This document shows, piece by piece, positions 36,330 through 48,220 of a DNA stretch of 64,000 bases (its first letter is position 1; each line of letters begins with the position of its first letter). The stretch spans positions 242,786-306,785 of the forward strand of contig JAAOMT010000664.1 of NCBI GenBank assembly GCA_016748015.1, written 5' to 3'. The notes beneath the pieces were generated by a model, which saw only the letters and a list, made by a program, of their open reading frames with translations, had not been told where the DNA came from and did no database searches. A program made the position numbers and the translations under genes. The stretch is from Geosiphon pyriformis (taxonomy: Eukaryota > Glomeromycota > Glomeromycetes > Archaeosporales > Geosiphonaceae).

Positions 36330-36990
36330 TGTTAAGATTACAGCAAGAAGCTATCATCCATGAGAGCATAGATAGTACTTAACAAAAACTACTAGACCAG
36401 AACACATTATTATTGTAAATTATGCTATAGAAAACACTATGACTATTCAAAAAAACAGAGCAAGTAAGACAACAAACCATGTTTTGCTTGTGGCAAACAA
36501 TTACTTGATGAGAGAATATGAAACAACATTCCTGGTTAAGGAGGAATGTATGATACTTTATGCCAGTATATGATCTTTATAAATAACTAGATCAGTTATG
36601 ACACATCTATTACTGCTGTATGACACCAAACAATCTCTTACTTGGATGGTTATCTGCACAATGAAAATGAGATCTGATAACTGGCCAACACCAAGGTAGA
36701 AGGCACTTTGTCCAGTAAAATCCTGGAGATAAAAAACAATCCTTCAGAACTAGTTAACATCATACTCATTCCCAATCCAGATGCATTTTTAGATATTGAG
36801 ACAGATTCAGAGGAATTCCATGAGCATTACCAGAATTTGGCACCAACAAAAGAAGAGCAAGAACAATGTTTGGAAGAAATAAACACCTGATTATGTAACT
36901 ACTGTTTAATTCCATGTAACTTTCAGTATTGTAATAAGTGTGACCTCATCTACAATCTACTATCATACATAATCTACACAATATTAGAGG
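36330..36990 (+). pseudogene. Two Cys-rich modules and acidic linker of B1
   Basis: The first module reads YYCKLCYRK, then KPCFACGKQLLDERI, corresponding to the Cys-rich module of B2 (43888-44103). The second, near 36890-36965, reads LCNYCLIPCNFQYCNKCDLIY. An Asn/Ser/Asp-rich linker (SDSNSDNDDNENNSSSS) follows before the dUTPase. Zinc binding is inferred from Cys spacing only. Confidence 0.65.
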
Positions 36991-37217
36991 AAGATAAACC
37001 AATCAACAGCTGCATATTGGAATCAAAATTAAAATTCAATTCTGATTCAAACTCTGACAATGATGATAATGAAAACAACAGTTCCAGTTCTATTCAAAAT
37101 AGCAATGAAAATAACAATAATTTGGACTTCAATTTAAATTCAGAACAATATATCACACTTTCTAATCTCACTAAGAAACAGGAACTTAAATAGTTCAGTA
37201 ATAATAATAAAGATATT

Positions 37218-37622
37218 ATGCCAGAACGTACACATAATACTGATGCAGGGTTTGATCTAAGATATCCAGGAAAAGAAGTTATTAAATTAGAACCACATTT
37301 ATGCACCTGCATTGATTTCAAAATAGCACTGAAAATTCCAGCAACAACAATAGTTCAATTAGCATTTAGAAATAGTTTAGCAAAAAGAGGAATCAATATT
37401 AGAAGAGAAATAATTGATGCTGGATATATAAGAAATATCATGGCTATACTACAAAATGATTCAGAAAAGATCTATATCATAGAGCCAAACAAAAAGATAA
37501 CACAGGCAATATTTCTATCTCTGGTTAAAATAGCTCAATTAATATTAGTAAGAAACAGAGAAGAATTAGGAATAACAGTAAGAGAAATACAAGGATTTAG
37601 ATTTATGGGTAAAATAGATATA
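37218..37622 (+). pseudogene. dUTPase domain of B1, split near its end by B2
   Basis: Trimeric dUTPase motifs in order: NTDAGFDLRYPGK (motif 1), RNSLAKRGIN (motif 2), REIIDAGYIRNIMAILQN with the catalytic Asp (motif 3), ITQAIFLSLVKIAQL (motif 4) and GFRFMGKIDI, a damaged Gly-rich motif 5. dUTPase turns dUTP into dUMP and limits uracil in cDNA. In this element it lies between protease and RT. This is the longest unbroken copy, but some conserved residues differ. B2 enters after CCAG (37623-37626). Confidence 0.85.
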
Positions 37623-37626
37623 CCAG
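37623..37626 (+). repeat. Target site duplication of B2, left (CCAG)
   Basis: CCAG here and CCAA at 48217-48220 flank B2. Joining B1 across them restores the dUTPase-to-RT linker as read in C. Confidence 0.75.
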
Positions 37627-38037
37627 TGTTACAAGTGATTATTTGATGTCTCAAATCAAATAACAAACTCATAACTTGGTGCTCAGTATCTACTCTGATA
37701 GATGATAGTAGTAATATTGGTACATTGTCTCTATCTGAAGGTTTTAATTAAAAGTTTTTTGTATAATAGACAGAGATTTAATAATGATGTAATTGGTTAG
37801 TGAGTTGTGTTCCCAATTTCTGTCTTCAGCTTGATGGCCAGTTTATTCTGGCAGTTGTGTCTTTCTGGTAAGCTATCTATTAATATATATATAATTTTAC
37901 CCTTATTTTTGGGTCTTTTACCAGGCTATCCATGACATCAATTACTTAGTGTTTTAATCCTTAATCCATTAGTATATAACAATAAAATCAAGAAAAAAAA
38001 AAAAAAAAGAAAAAAAAAAAAAAAAAAATAAGCCAAG

Positions 38038-38057
38038 NNNNNNNNNNNNNNNNNNNN
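38038..38057. other. Assembly gap (20 N)
   Basis: Twenty N between an A-rich run and a T run. The size is probably nominal. Confidence 0.95.
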
Positions 38058-38094
<37 letters not shown>

Positions 38095-38380
38095 CAATTA
38101 GTCAATTATTTTTTTCAATTAATCAAGTTAGTTTTTTGAATATCCTATTACATTGTTGTTGAAAGTTACACCGAAAAAACCCTTCTAGGCCATTTTTTAT
38201 TTGAAATTTATAGAGATGTTTTTATGCATATATATACATACATATAAATACATAACATAACATATTACTTTTTTGAAAGTAAAAATTCAATAAACCAAAA
38301 TAAAATATATAAATAATATAAATAATATATATAAATATAATATAGAAACTCATATTTTTCCCATTTGAATTTTACCCGAT

Positions 38381-38465
<85 letters not shown>
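38058..38465. other. Segment foreign to the LTR, between poly-T and poly-A runs
   Basis: The other B2 LTR has no counterpart to about 38095-38380. The words AATAAGCCAAG occur both before the gap and after the poly-A run, so the LTR text is partly duplicated around it. This suggests a wrong join at homopolymers, or less likely a real insertion. No gene seen. Confidence 0.6.
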
Positions 38466-38466
<1 letters not shown>

Positions 38467-38895
38467 TAAGAAATAAGCCAAGGCAATGTGCAAGTTAGTA
38501 TCCATCAATAGCTATGATCAAGAGCTATTGTTCCAGTATGGCTAAGTATCAATTGTTATCAACATAGAGTGTTAATAGTGGAGAGTGGATTGAAATGGTG
38601 AATAATTATTTATTAATATTTGTGAATAGAAAGTCACTTTAGATGAAATCTAAACTGAAAGGTCTCTAATGGAAAGGTTCTGCCTTTTTTCTACTTCTAA
38701 CACTACCATTATATATACATAATTGATGTTTTACAAGATTGCTCACATTTCTGAGTGATGTGCTATGATTTTTTGAGCAATGTGTCATGATTTCTGTCAT
38801 TGCTCTACATTGCTGAGCAATGTGTTCACATGTTACATACTATTTGCTTATTGGTCTACTATTTTTCTATATCTGTTTTCTTTTTATAAGTAACA

Positions 38896-38912
38896 TTATC
38901 TTCTCCTTTTTA
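38896..38912 (-). other. Polypurine tract of B2
   Basis: On the minus strand AAAAAGGAGAAGATAA lies before the LTR start, identical to the B1 tract at 52050-52065. Confidence 0.75.
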
Positions 38913-39660
38913 ATATTAAGTTCTGTCGAAATCTTCATTCTGAATTAGCTTTAATACTTTTTTTTCTAGTATTGTTTGTTCAACTTTATTTTTTATGTCT
39001 TTTACTTGTACATTGTTCATTCTTCTCTATTGGTTAATGGTTATGGTTTCTATGTTAGAGTGTAACAGTATTTCTGGATAGTTCTGAAATATGTTGTGCA
39101 GTCAATAAATTGTTCTCACATGTAGTGTCAAGTTCGTCTTTTTTCTAATAAATTCTTCAATTTGCTGTATTATGTTTTGATTAAATATTCTCTTGGATTT
39201 GTCGATATACAACTCCTGAATATTCAACTTTCGACCTAACTAGTAGTAACAGTATAATATTAGAAGTTGTTTTGTCCATTGTTTCCAATTCTTTTTTGTG
39301 AGTTCTTCTTTTGATGCCATAATAGGTATTTTTCCAAAAGTGTTTTTTACTTTTTCTATTATATTATTTGACCAGTTTTTATCACTCTTTGGTACCTGCT
39401 GATATAGTGTATTCTTTGTCTTTTTTTTTGTGTTTTGATAGCAAATTGTTTGGTTGTTAACAATAATTTCCATGTTTAATGGTTGTTGACTTAATGTCTG
39501 GAATAATTGTTGAGCTATGATATGAATATGATCTGGTATTTCCATTTTCTTGGTTGCTTTTGTTGCATATACTGTGTCTTTATATACTCTTTTATTGTTT
39601 GATTTTATGTGTTTGGTTCAATAATTATGATTGGTTCCAGATCTTGTGAAATCTCATCTG
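38913..39660 (-). pseudogene. C-terminal tail region after integrase (B2)
   Basis: An open stretch at 39240-39545 reads HIHIIAQQLFQTLSQQPLNM, then VNNQTICYQN and KKNWKQWTKQLLILYCYY. Equivalent regions exist in B1 and C, so it belongs to the element. The domain is not recognised. In position it corresponds to ORF3 of family A. Confidence 0.5.
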
Positions 39661-39699
39661 GTTGGACTAGTATTTGTTGTACTCCTAATTGTGGAATGT

Positions 39700-40790
39700 T
39701 ATTGGTAAATGTTGATGCTATTTGGTAATATGGTTTCAGTCAATCACCATGTGCTGCTTTGGCTAAGATTTTGTTGTCCCATCTTAATTTATAAGCTTCA
39801 TTTTCAAGAATTTTTTCTATGTAAAATGGTCTATCCCATTTGGGGTCAAATTTTCTACTCTATTGTTTTTTCACTTTGGTATGATGTAAAAGTACTTTGT
39901 CTCCAATCTTGAATTCAACTGGTTTGTCTGGTAGTTGATTATCATGTCTTTCTTTTTGTTTTTTTTGTGACTTTTGGATGTTATCAGCTGCTTTTTGCCA
40001 TTTATTTTCTAATGTTTCTATTAAGTCATATGTTCTTTTTAGCAACATTTCCTGAAAATTGTTTTCAGTTATTGGTTCTGTTGGATAAGTGGTGACTTCT
40101 ATTTCAACTGGTAATGTTGCTGTTCTATCATATACTATTTCAAATGGTGTTGTTTGTGTAGTATCTTGTCTTATTGTCCAATAAGCAAATAATACTAATA
40201 GTATAAACAAATCCCATTCATCTTGGTTTTCTTGACTGATCTTGGTAATTGCTTCACACAATGTTCTGTTAAACCTCTCAACTAACCCATTTGTTTGTGA
40301 ATAGTATGGTAATAATAATGGTTTTTTGATTCTAAATCTCTAACTTAATTCTGCTAATGTTCTGTTTACAAAGTGAGTTCCTTGATTTGATAATAGTTCT
40401 TTTGGACATCCATGTTAACAAATCAGATCTTGATGAACAAATTCGGCAATGGATTCTGCATCTGCTCTTTGAATGGCTTTTGCTTCTGGCCATTTAGTGA
40501 AATAGTCTATGGTTACTGTGATATATCTGTTGCCTCTGCTGGTGATTGTTAATGGTCCAACTAAGTCAATTTCAATGCAATCAAATAGTTGTCCCACTTT
40601 GATTAGTTTCAATGGTTTACTGGGTTTTGTTTCTTTTCTTTTTTGACATGTATCACAATTTTGGATGTATTGGATAATGTCTGGATATATTGATGGCCAA
40701 TAGTATTTTTTTCTGGTTCTTTCCATTGTTGCTTCTTTATGAAAATGTCCCGCTGTTGAATCTGAATACATGTTGAATAATATTGTCTCT
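39700..40790 (-). pseudogene. Integrase of B2
   Basis: 40415-40771 carries HFHKEATMERTRKKYYWPS, CDTCQKRKE and the first Asp in CIEIDLVGPL. After a stop, the second Asp position reads LLSNQ (Asp to Asn). 39860-40261 carries the end of the core and FKIGDKVLLHHTK. A GPF-like motif follows, as in Ty3/gypsy integrases. Broken by stops. Confidence 0.85.
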
Positions 40791-40989
40791 TTTTTTGGCT
40801 CTGTGATTACTCTGGTTGGTTAATCTGAATTCTTTCTGTTTTTCTGGTAAAGTTTATTTTGGTGGTTAATAAAATATTTTGATTGTTGTTTTATGTTGTT
40901 TTGTTCCTTTTGAAATAATTTCTCCTTGAACTGTTGGGTATTAATATAATATTGTAATTATTGATATTTTTGGGTGTTCATCTTTTGTT

Positions 40990-42400
40990 ATATTTTGTTG
41001 TGTTTGTTTTGGTTTTGTTATATTTTTTGGTTGAAATGTTTTTAGATTTGTCTCATTTATGACAATCCGTCAGCATTTTCATTGTTTTTTTCTTTTTTAT
41101 AATGTACCGCATAATTGAATAGTGAAAGTTCTATTTTCCATCTGGCATGACAATTGTCTCCAAATTTTTGTTTTTGAATTGAAGTCAATCCTTTGTGATC
41201 AGTGTACATCTCAAACTTTTGACTCAAGTATTTTTTTTACTTAATAACAGCTCAATAGATAGCTAAGTGTTCTAGTGCTGGAGTTCTATAGTTCTTTTCA
41301 GCTGGACTTAAGCTTCTACTGGCATAAGCTACTGGATGCTTTTTTCCATTGGGTTTTTTTTGCAATAGTACTGCTCCCAATGCTTGACCTGATATATTGG
41401 TAATAATGATGAATGGTTTGGTGTGATCTGGATACATCAACACTGGAGCTTGAATAAGCTTTTTTCTTAGTGTGTCAAATGCTTCTTGTTGAGCTTTTGT
41501 CTATTTATACTTCACATTCTTGGTTTGTAAATAATGGAGTGGCTGAGCCAGTTTAGAAAAGTTTTTGATAAAGTGGCAATAGTACTCTGCAAATCCCAAG
41601 AATGCTCTTAATTCTGTGAGATTGTTTGGTACTGGAAAGTTTTTGACAACTTCAATCTTGTTTGGATCTGTTTTGATGTTATCTTTGCTTACAATATGTC
41701 TCAAGAATTTTAGTTCTGTTTTTTCAAAGAAGCATTTGTTGGCATTTAGTTTCAATCCTGCCTGTCTGAGTTTTTCAAATACTTGTTGGAGATGATGAAG
41801 ATGATCATTGAATGTTTTTGAGAACACATTTGTGTTATCTAAGTAAACAACTATGGATTTCTACAGTAGTCTAGTATAGATAATTTTTATGAGCCATTGA
41901 AATGTTGCTGAAGCATTCATTAAGCCAAATGGCATGACTTCAAATTTAAAATTTTCTTCTCTTGTGGTAAATGCTGTTTTCTCTTTGTCAGCTGGATCTA
42001 TGGCTACTTGCCAGTAACCACTATCTAAATCCAGTATTGAAAACCATTTATTTTCTCCAAAAGTGTTGAATAGTTCTTGGATCTTTGGAGTTGGGTAGCT
42101 GTCTTCTTTGATTACTCTATTCAGTTTCTGGTAATTTACACAAAAGCGGATTTTTCCATTTTTCTTTTGGACTAGTACCACTGGTGATGACCATGGATTC
42201 ATTGATGGCTGAATTAGCCCATTGTCAAGCATCTAATTGATTTTTTGATAAATGATCTCATGACTAGCTAGTGGTACTTTGTATGCTCTTTGTTTAATTG
42301 GCATTGCATTTCCAGTTTTAATTTGCCAAATTCATTTTCACTAGCAAAAATGTTATTAAAATTGCTGAGTAATATTTTTAGTTGTATCTGTTAGAGTGGG
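40990..42400 (-). pseudogene. Reverse transcriptase and RNase H of B2
   Basis: 41861-42232 has SSPVVLVQKKNGKIRFCVNY, LDLDSGYWQVAIDPADKEK and MPFGLMNASATFQ. A stop follows, and the active-site box reads VYLDN rather than YLDD. 41501-41827 has the thumb (LRAFLGFAEYYCHFIKNFSK). 41252-41443 has RNase H (TNISGQALGAVLLQ, AYASRSLSPAEKNY). Near-complete but inactive. Confidence 0.88.
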
Positions 42401-42429
42401 TCTAGATTTTTCATGTTTATTTGTTCCAA

Positions 42430-42830
42430 TTATTCTGGTTGGAGCAGATAATATTCATTTTGTCTATAGATAGTTTGTAATGTGATGTCCACATATCCAC
42501 AAAGCTGTGAAAAATCTGAAATGTGGTTTGGTGGTTGATTCTCAATTTTGGTGGTTAAATATCCAATGATGGTTCCTTTTGGTATTTCAATAACACTTCT
42601 TGTTGTGTTGTAGATGGAAATTTTGATATTTTTGGGGCTTTTGGCTGATATATAGAGATTAGTGAGTCCAATCTCTTCTGATTCACAAATAGTGGCTTCT
42701 GTTTCAAACAACTAAGCTTGATTCTTTACTTCTCTTTTTATGGCTAACATATACTGGTCATATGGTGGAATGGAGATTGATTGACAGGTTGAGATAATTT
42801 CTCTTTTGTTAGCAATTTCTTCTTCTGTTA
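42430..42830 (-). pseudogene. Linker domain between dUTPase and RT (B2)
   Basis: Reads ETEATICESEEIGLTNLYIS, then IEIPKGTIIGYLTTKIENQ. This text occurs in B1 and C and resembles the beta-rich stretch found before RT in many Ty3/gypsy Pol proteins. Function not known. Confidence 0.6.
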
Positions 42831-43245
42831 TATTGACTGGTATATCTATTCTACCCATTGATCCGAATCCTTATATCTCTCTTGTTGTTACCTCTAGTTC
42901 TTTCCTGTTTCTTATTGAGACTAATTGAGCTATTTTTATCAGAGGTAGGAATATTGCCTGTGCTATCTTTTCATTTAGGTCTATAATATATGCTTTTTTT
43001 GAGTTATTTTATAGCATAGCAATAATATTTTCTATGTATTCTGTATCAATTATTCCTCCTCTGATGTTGATTCTCTTTTTTGCTAAACTACTCCTAGATG
43101 CTAGCTGAACCATAGTGGTCATTGGAATTTCCAGTGCTATTTTAAGATCAATACAGGTGTGTGAATGTGATTCCAATTTGATGAGATTTTTTCCTGAATA
43201 TCTCAGATCAAACTCTGCATCAGTATTATGTACATGTTTTGGCAT
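42831..43245 (-). pseudogene. dUTPase domain of B2
   Basis: NTDAEFDLRYSGK, ASRSSLAKKRIN, GGIIDTEYIENIIAML, then a stop, and QAIFLPLIKIAQL and GFGSMGRIDIPVN. Motif 3 Asp is kept and motif 5 is close to standard. One TAA breaks it where B1 has Gln. Same position in Pol as in B1 and C. Confidence 0.85.
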
Positions 43246-43261
43246 GATACCTTTATTATTG

Positions 43262-44110
43262 TCACTATATCATTTGAGTTCCTGTTTCTTGGAAAGATCA
43301 GGAAGCACAATATATATTTCGGGGTTTGAATTGGAGTTCGAATTGTTAATATTTTCATTGTCAATTTGAATGGAGCTGGAACCATTATTTTCATTGTCAT
43401 TATTGTCGGAGTTTGAATTGGGATTGAAAGTTGGTTCCAATTCTAATGCGTAGCTGCTGATTGGTTTTTCCTCTTCTGGGATCATGTAGATCATGCGAAT
43501 TGGTGGATTGTAAATAAGATCATGTTTATTACAATATTAAAAGTCACATAAAATTAAACAGTGGTCATATAATTGAGTGTTGATTTCTTCCAAGCATTGC
43601 TTTTGCTCTTCTCTTGTAAGTGCTAGCTCTTAGTAGTGTTTGTAGAATTATTCCAAATCCAAAAGATTTATGACTGGTTCTGGGTTTCAGTCAAGTTCTA
43701 TGGGTTTAGATGGGTTGTTTTTAATCATCCTTATTTCTTCTGGTGATATTCCTTCAATTTTGGCGAGAGCCATTTGCCAAATTTTGTCGTTATTGTGTGG
43801 ACAGCTGTTCAAACGTTTGACTGCTCATCTCCAGGCAGTGTCTATGGGTGTTCTCTTCCATACCCAGTCACTTATGAGAATCATGTACTAACATGATTCG
43901 TCACAGGTTTCTCCTCTCCCAGGAATGTTATTCCATATTCTTTTGTCAAGGAGAGTTTTACCACAAGCTAGACAAGGTTCATTGTCCCATTTTCCAACTT
44001 GTTTTGGTCTTCCAAAGCATTTAAGAATACATGGGTGACAATAAAATTTGGTTGCTGAAGTATACTCCTTATCATCACCACAGCAAATGCCCATTAACAA
44101 CAATTTCTTG
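43262..44110 (-). pseudogene. Cys-rich modules and acidic linker of B2
   Basis: 43888-44103 carries FYCHPCILKCFG, EPCLACGKTLLDKRIWNNIP and ETCDESC, three Cys pairs as in a double zinc ribbon or treble clef. Near 43500-43570 lies a damaged second module (DHCLILCDF, stop, YCNKHDLIYNPP). The linker (NSDNNDNENNGSSS) leads to the dUTPase. Confidence 0.65.
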
Positions 44111-44479
44111 CTGCAATTAACACATATTAATTTAGGTCAGCAATAGGTAAACTGTTGTGGTGGGGCATAAGTGGTTAGAATATAAGTGTTGTTGGCTTGG
44201 GTGGTGTCTTTTTCTTTTCCTTTCTCTTTGTCTCTTCTTTTATCTTCTTTCCACTCCCAATTTAATGTTAGTTCATTGTTATTATTGTCAGTTTCCCAGG
44301 TGAATTCTTCCCTTTGTTTTCTTTTTTTTGGCTTGTTCTACAATAGTATTGGTGGCAGCTCATTGTGGTCTGCTTCAGCTTATAATACTTAATAGGCTTC
44401 TCAGGTAGGTTTTTTCTCTTCTTCCTTGAACTCAATGAGTAGTGTTGTCAAGTTGGTGATCTTGAAGTGGCCACACATG

Positions 44480-44860
44480 GCTGGTACATGTATGTGTCAT
44501 CTATTCTGGCTAATTTGAAGCTCCTGTGTATTCCAATCAAGCAATGCATTGGTTTTAGATAGCCAATCATTACCAATGAATGTTTGATATTGGGTGACTT
44601 TTATGACTAATACTTTGATTGGCATGATAATGCTATTAACTTCTATAGAAAAGTCATCAATCTTGCCAATGGAAGTTTTCGTTGCTCTATTAGTAGTTAT
44701 GATTCTGGCGCTGATAGCATAATCAATTTGGTAACCTAATTGGTTTATGAGTTGTTTTATAATGATGCTGCCAGCTGATCTACTGTCTAGGATCAGTTTG
44801 ATGGAGTGGCTATTAATTTTGGCATCAGTGTACATGGCAGTAATAAGTTTTTCTTCCAGA
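44480..44860 (-). pseudogene. Aspartic protease of B2
   Basis: LILDSRSAGSIIIKQLINQL holds the active site; DSG reads DSR (GGA to AGA). The fold continues with FSIEVNSIIMPIKVLVI and FIGNDWLSKTNALLDWN. This is the best kept protease body of family B. Confidence 0.85.
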
Positions 44861-47244
44861 GCGGCTTCACTAAATAACGGCGTGGTCAACAGTTCATCGA
44901 ATTCAAATGGAAAGATGGTGTCCAGTGATTTGTTCTCAGTAATGGTAGCTGGGGAAATATTGCTGGCAAGTGTTGTTTGTTGTTTGGTTTCCGAATTATC
45001 AAATTGGGCATCTTCTGGTGTAACCAAGAGACTTAAATAGTTCTGGGAATTCGGGTTTTGGGCATACTTGGTGCCTGAATTCTATTGTCAAGATTCTGAT
45101 AGTTGTGTAGAAGAACTGGGGATTAGTTGGTGGACTACCATCAACAATCTCCAGCTTTGTTGGGTCAATCTCGGCCTTTGGATTCCATTTTGAGGTAAGT
45201 TTTGTAGTGGTGTTTGAATTTGTTGGGGCTGATAGATTACCTGAGGCTGTGACTGATAAATGGGTTGTGGCTACAGCTAATAAATTGCTGGTGTTGTTGG
45301 TTGATAAATTGGTGTTTAATATACTGGTGGTTGATAAAAGGGCTACTGCATCATAGGTAAGTAATTTTGATGATATGGCTCTGAGTTTGGTGGATTATTC
45401 GGAATTTGCAACCAGCGATTGGAGTTTCAATATTGATTTTCTGATCATTGGTTATTTAAGCAATGACAGCAATTGATTTGTAGGTGTTCTTGTTTATCAC
45501 AATAGTGACAAACACGCATTTCCTGTTGTTACTGTTGATTAGTTGATAATGATGGATGCGACTAATTCTGGAAATAATTTGCGTTTCTGGAATTATTGCA
45601 TTATTGTGGTGGTTGATAAATTGCATGATTGTTAGCTAAGTATTCCTCTAATTTCTGATTGATAGAATCACTAAATTGTTTCAATTTGGAATCCAATTCA
45701 GATAATTTATTTATTACTATATTAACGGCTTAAGCATGGTTGGCTTCTAATTCAGCAGCTTCAAAATCTCTGGCGTTTGTGATAGCTGCTTGCAGATTGA
45801 CAGGATGTATTGAATGTATGCATTGTAGGATGCTGCTGCATAATCTGCGAATAAACTGATTTAGAATCTGGGCCACTGTAAAGTAATTGGCATTGATGGT
45901 TTGGATTTGGTACAGATTCCTGTGAAAGCATCCCAACTAAGTAGTAACTGCTTTATTTTTTCCTTGTTTAATAGTAATGAAGGTGTTTGCTAGTCTGTTA
46001 ATACTGTTATTGTTGCTGAAGTATCTTAAGAACTCAATTTTAAATATATTAAAATCTTGGGATTTGTTGACTAGGCTTTGATATCATAAATTGGCAGTAT
46101 CCTGGAGAAAATATGGGATGGCTTGCATGGCTTTGGTGTCATTCCATCCATTAGCCGCTATGGCTTTTTCTATGTTGTTAAGCCATACTTGGGTGTCATC
46201 CTCTTTGCCAGTAAATTTCTCGAGTTTTGCTATTAGAACATAGGCCATTGGATCTAAGTTTGGTTGTTGAAGTTGTTATTGTGGCTGTAGAAGTGGTTGC
46301 TGTGGTAGTTGAGGTGATTGAAGTGGCTGTTGTTACTGTTCGTTGATTGGTGGAGCTGGGGGTGGATTGATTATGATTACTGAAAGTAAGTGTTATTGAT
46401 TATTAATGTTGGGGTTTCGATTGTTCTGATTGTGCTGTGTTTTAAAATTCAGAGTTTTAATTTCCAGATTTTCTAAATTTAGATTTTGCTAAGTCTGAAA
46501 GTTTGGGGTTCCAATGTCCGGGTTTTCTGGGATCAGATTCTGGTAAGTAAATTCTTGATCTTCAGATTTTTCTTTTTCCTGTTTCTCTTCTGATTCTGTT
46601 AATTCTCAGGGACTCGTGGTTCTGAAATCTGGCTGCAGTAGTGGTGATTGAAATTCTGCTGGCATCAGCAATCACGATTTAAATGCTTCAAAGTAATCAC
46701 CATATGGTCCTAATAGCTCTGCTTTTTGTTGTTTATTTTGAAATGGGAAGCGTCTAAAGGTTGATGTCATGTTTAATGTAAACATGTTTGTTTATAAGAT
46801 GTTGATGACACTTCCAGGCATATAATGATATGATGGATTGGTGGGTAATTCAACTCGGGTTTTCTTTCAATTAGGTGGTTGTATTTGTTTTGGTATTACT
46901 GCTGGGGTTTATAATCTTTCTTTGTCTTTATTTGCATAAGTGATGGGGAATTGTTGTTGTGTATATCTTTCAATGGTTTGATTAATTTCCCTAATAATTG
47001 GTGCAAAACTGTAGTTTCTTGATAAGCTGGTATGTTGAAATAATTCTGTATAGAAGTTTTCTCTTGCTGATTCAATGTTAACTGTTCTTTTTAAGCAATC
47101 TGTGATTTTATCGTTGACATAAAAGTTAAAGGCTGATTCTGCTGGAAAATGATTATTGTTCAATCCTAGTTGTTGACTGTACTGTTGAAATAAGGATTTG
47201 GTAAATCCTAAATAGTTTGTCCCTATAATTTCTGATTCTGCCAC
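44861..47244 (-). pseudogene. Gag of B2
   Basis: Starts near 47244 with GTG-GCA-GAA (AESEIIGTNYLGFTKSLFQQ), with no ATG. The capsid region contains GCFHRNLYQIQTINANYF and ARDFEAAELEANHA (45730-45936). Near 45470-45520 the zinc knuckle reads CHYCDKQEHLQINC. A Gln/Pro/Tyr repeat tail leads in the same frame into the protease. Many stops. Confidence 0.8.
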
Positions 47245-47284
47245 TTTTGGATGATTGTTAATGGTACTGGTTCTCTGTAGGATT

Positions 47285-47306
47285 ATATCTCACAAGAAGC
47301 ACCAAA
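47285..47306 (-). other. Primer binding site of B2
   Basis: Minus strand TTTGGTGCTTCTTGTGAGAT directly after the LTR end, matching the C site apart from C/T changes. Confidence 0.65.
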
Positions 47307-48216
47307 TGTTACAAGTGATTATTTGGTGTCTCAAATCAAATAACAAACCTGTAACTTGGTGCTCAGTATCTACTCTGATAAATGATGGTGGTAATATTGG
47401 TACATTGTCTCTATCTGAAGGCTTTAATTGAAAGTTTTTTGTATAATGAACAGAGATTTAATGACGATATAGTTGGTTGATGAGTTGTGTTTTCAATTTC
47501 TGTTTTTAGCTTGATGACTGGTTTATTCTGGCAGTTGTGCTCTTTTGGTAAGCTATCTATTAATATATATATAATTTTACCCTTATTTCTGGGTCTTTTA
47601 TTAGGCTATCTATGACGTTAATTACTTAGTACTTTAATCCTTAATCCATTAGTATACAACAATAAAATCAAAAAAAAGAAAAGAAAATAAGAAATGAGCC
47701 AAGGCAATATGCAAGTTAGTATCTGTCAATAGCTGTAATCAAGAGCTATTGTTCTAGTGTGGCTAAGTATCAATTGCTATTAACATAGAGTGTTGATAGT
47801 GGAGAGTAGATTGAAATGGTAAATAATTATTTATTAATATTTGTGAATAGAAAGTCACTTTAGATGAAATCTAAACTGAGAGGTCTCTAATAGAAGGGTT
47901 CTGTCTTTTTTCTACTTCTAACACTACTGTTATATATACATAATTGATGTTCTATGAAATTGCTCACATTTTTGAGTGATGTGCTATGATTTCTTAAGCA
48001 ATGCTTTCATTACTGAGCAATATGCTCTAATTTTCTAATATCACTTCACATTGCTAAGCAATATGTTATGTTTTCTGTCATTGCTCTACATTGCTGAGCA
48101 ATGTGCTGTGATTTCTGTCATTGCTCTATATTGCTGAACAATGTGCTCATGTGCTACATACTATTCGCTTATTGGTCTACTATTTTCTTATATCTGTTTT
48201 CTTTTTATGAATAACA
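47307..48216 (-). repeat. 5' LTR of B2 (910 bp)
   Basis: On the minus strand it starts TGTTATTCAT and ends CTTGTAACA. U3 has CCAAT, the CATTG/CAATG array (plus-strand 47950-48150) and a TATA-like run. Confidence 0.9.
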
Positions 48217-48220
48217 CCAA
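48217..48220 (+). repeat. Target site duplication of B2, right (CCAA)
   Basis: Partner of CCAG at 37623-37626. Confidence 0.72.

Larger units (their letters stand above)
37627..38895 (-). repeat. 3' LTR of B2, with gap and foreign segment
   Basis: Plus-strand ends are TGTTACAAG and AAGTAACA. Its partner is 910 bp; this copy is 1269 bp because of 38038-38465. Outside that part it is collinear with 47307-48216. Confidence 0.85.
37627..48216 (-). mobile_element. Element B2: family B retrotransposon on the minus strand
   Basis: Complete in outline: 5' LTR 47307-48216, PBS, gag, protease, Cys-rich modules, dUTPase, RT, RNase H, integrase, tail, polypurine tract, 3' LTR 37627-38895. It lies within B1 in opposite orientation. 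The 3' LTR holds an assembly gap and a foreign segment. Many stops. Confidence 0.9.

Noticed and set aside
38265-38486. Phe-rich open frame on the minus strand
   Set aside because: Produced by the poly-A run beside the assembly gap.
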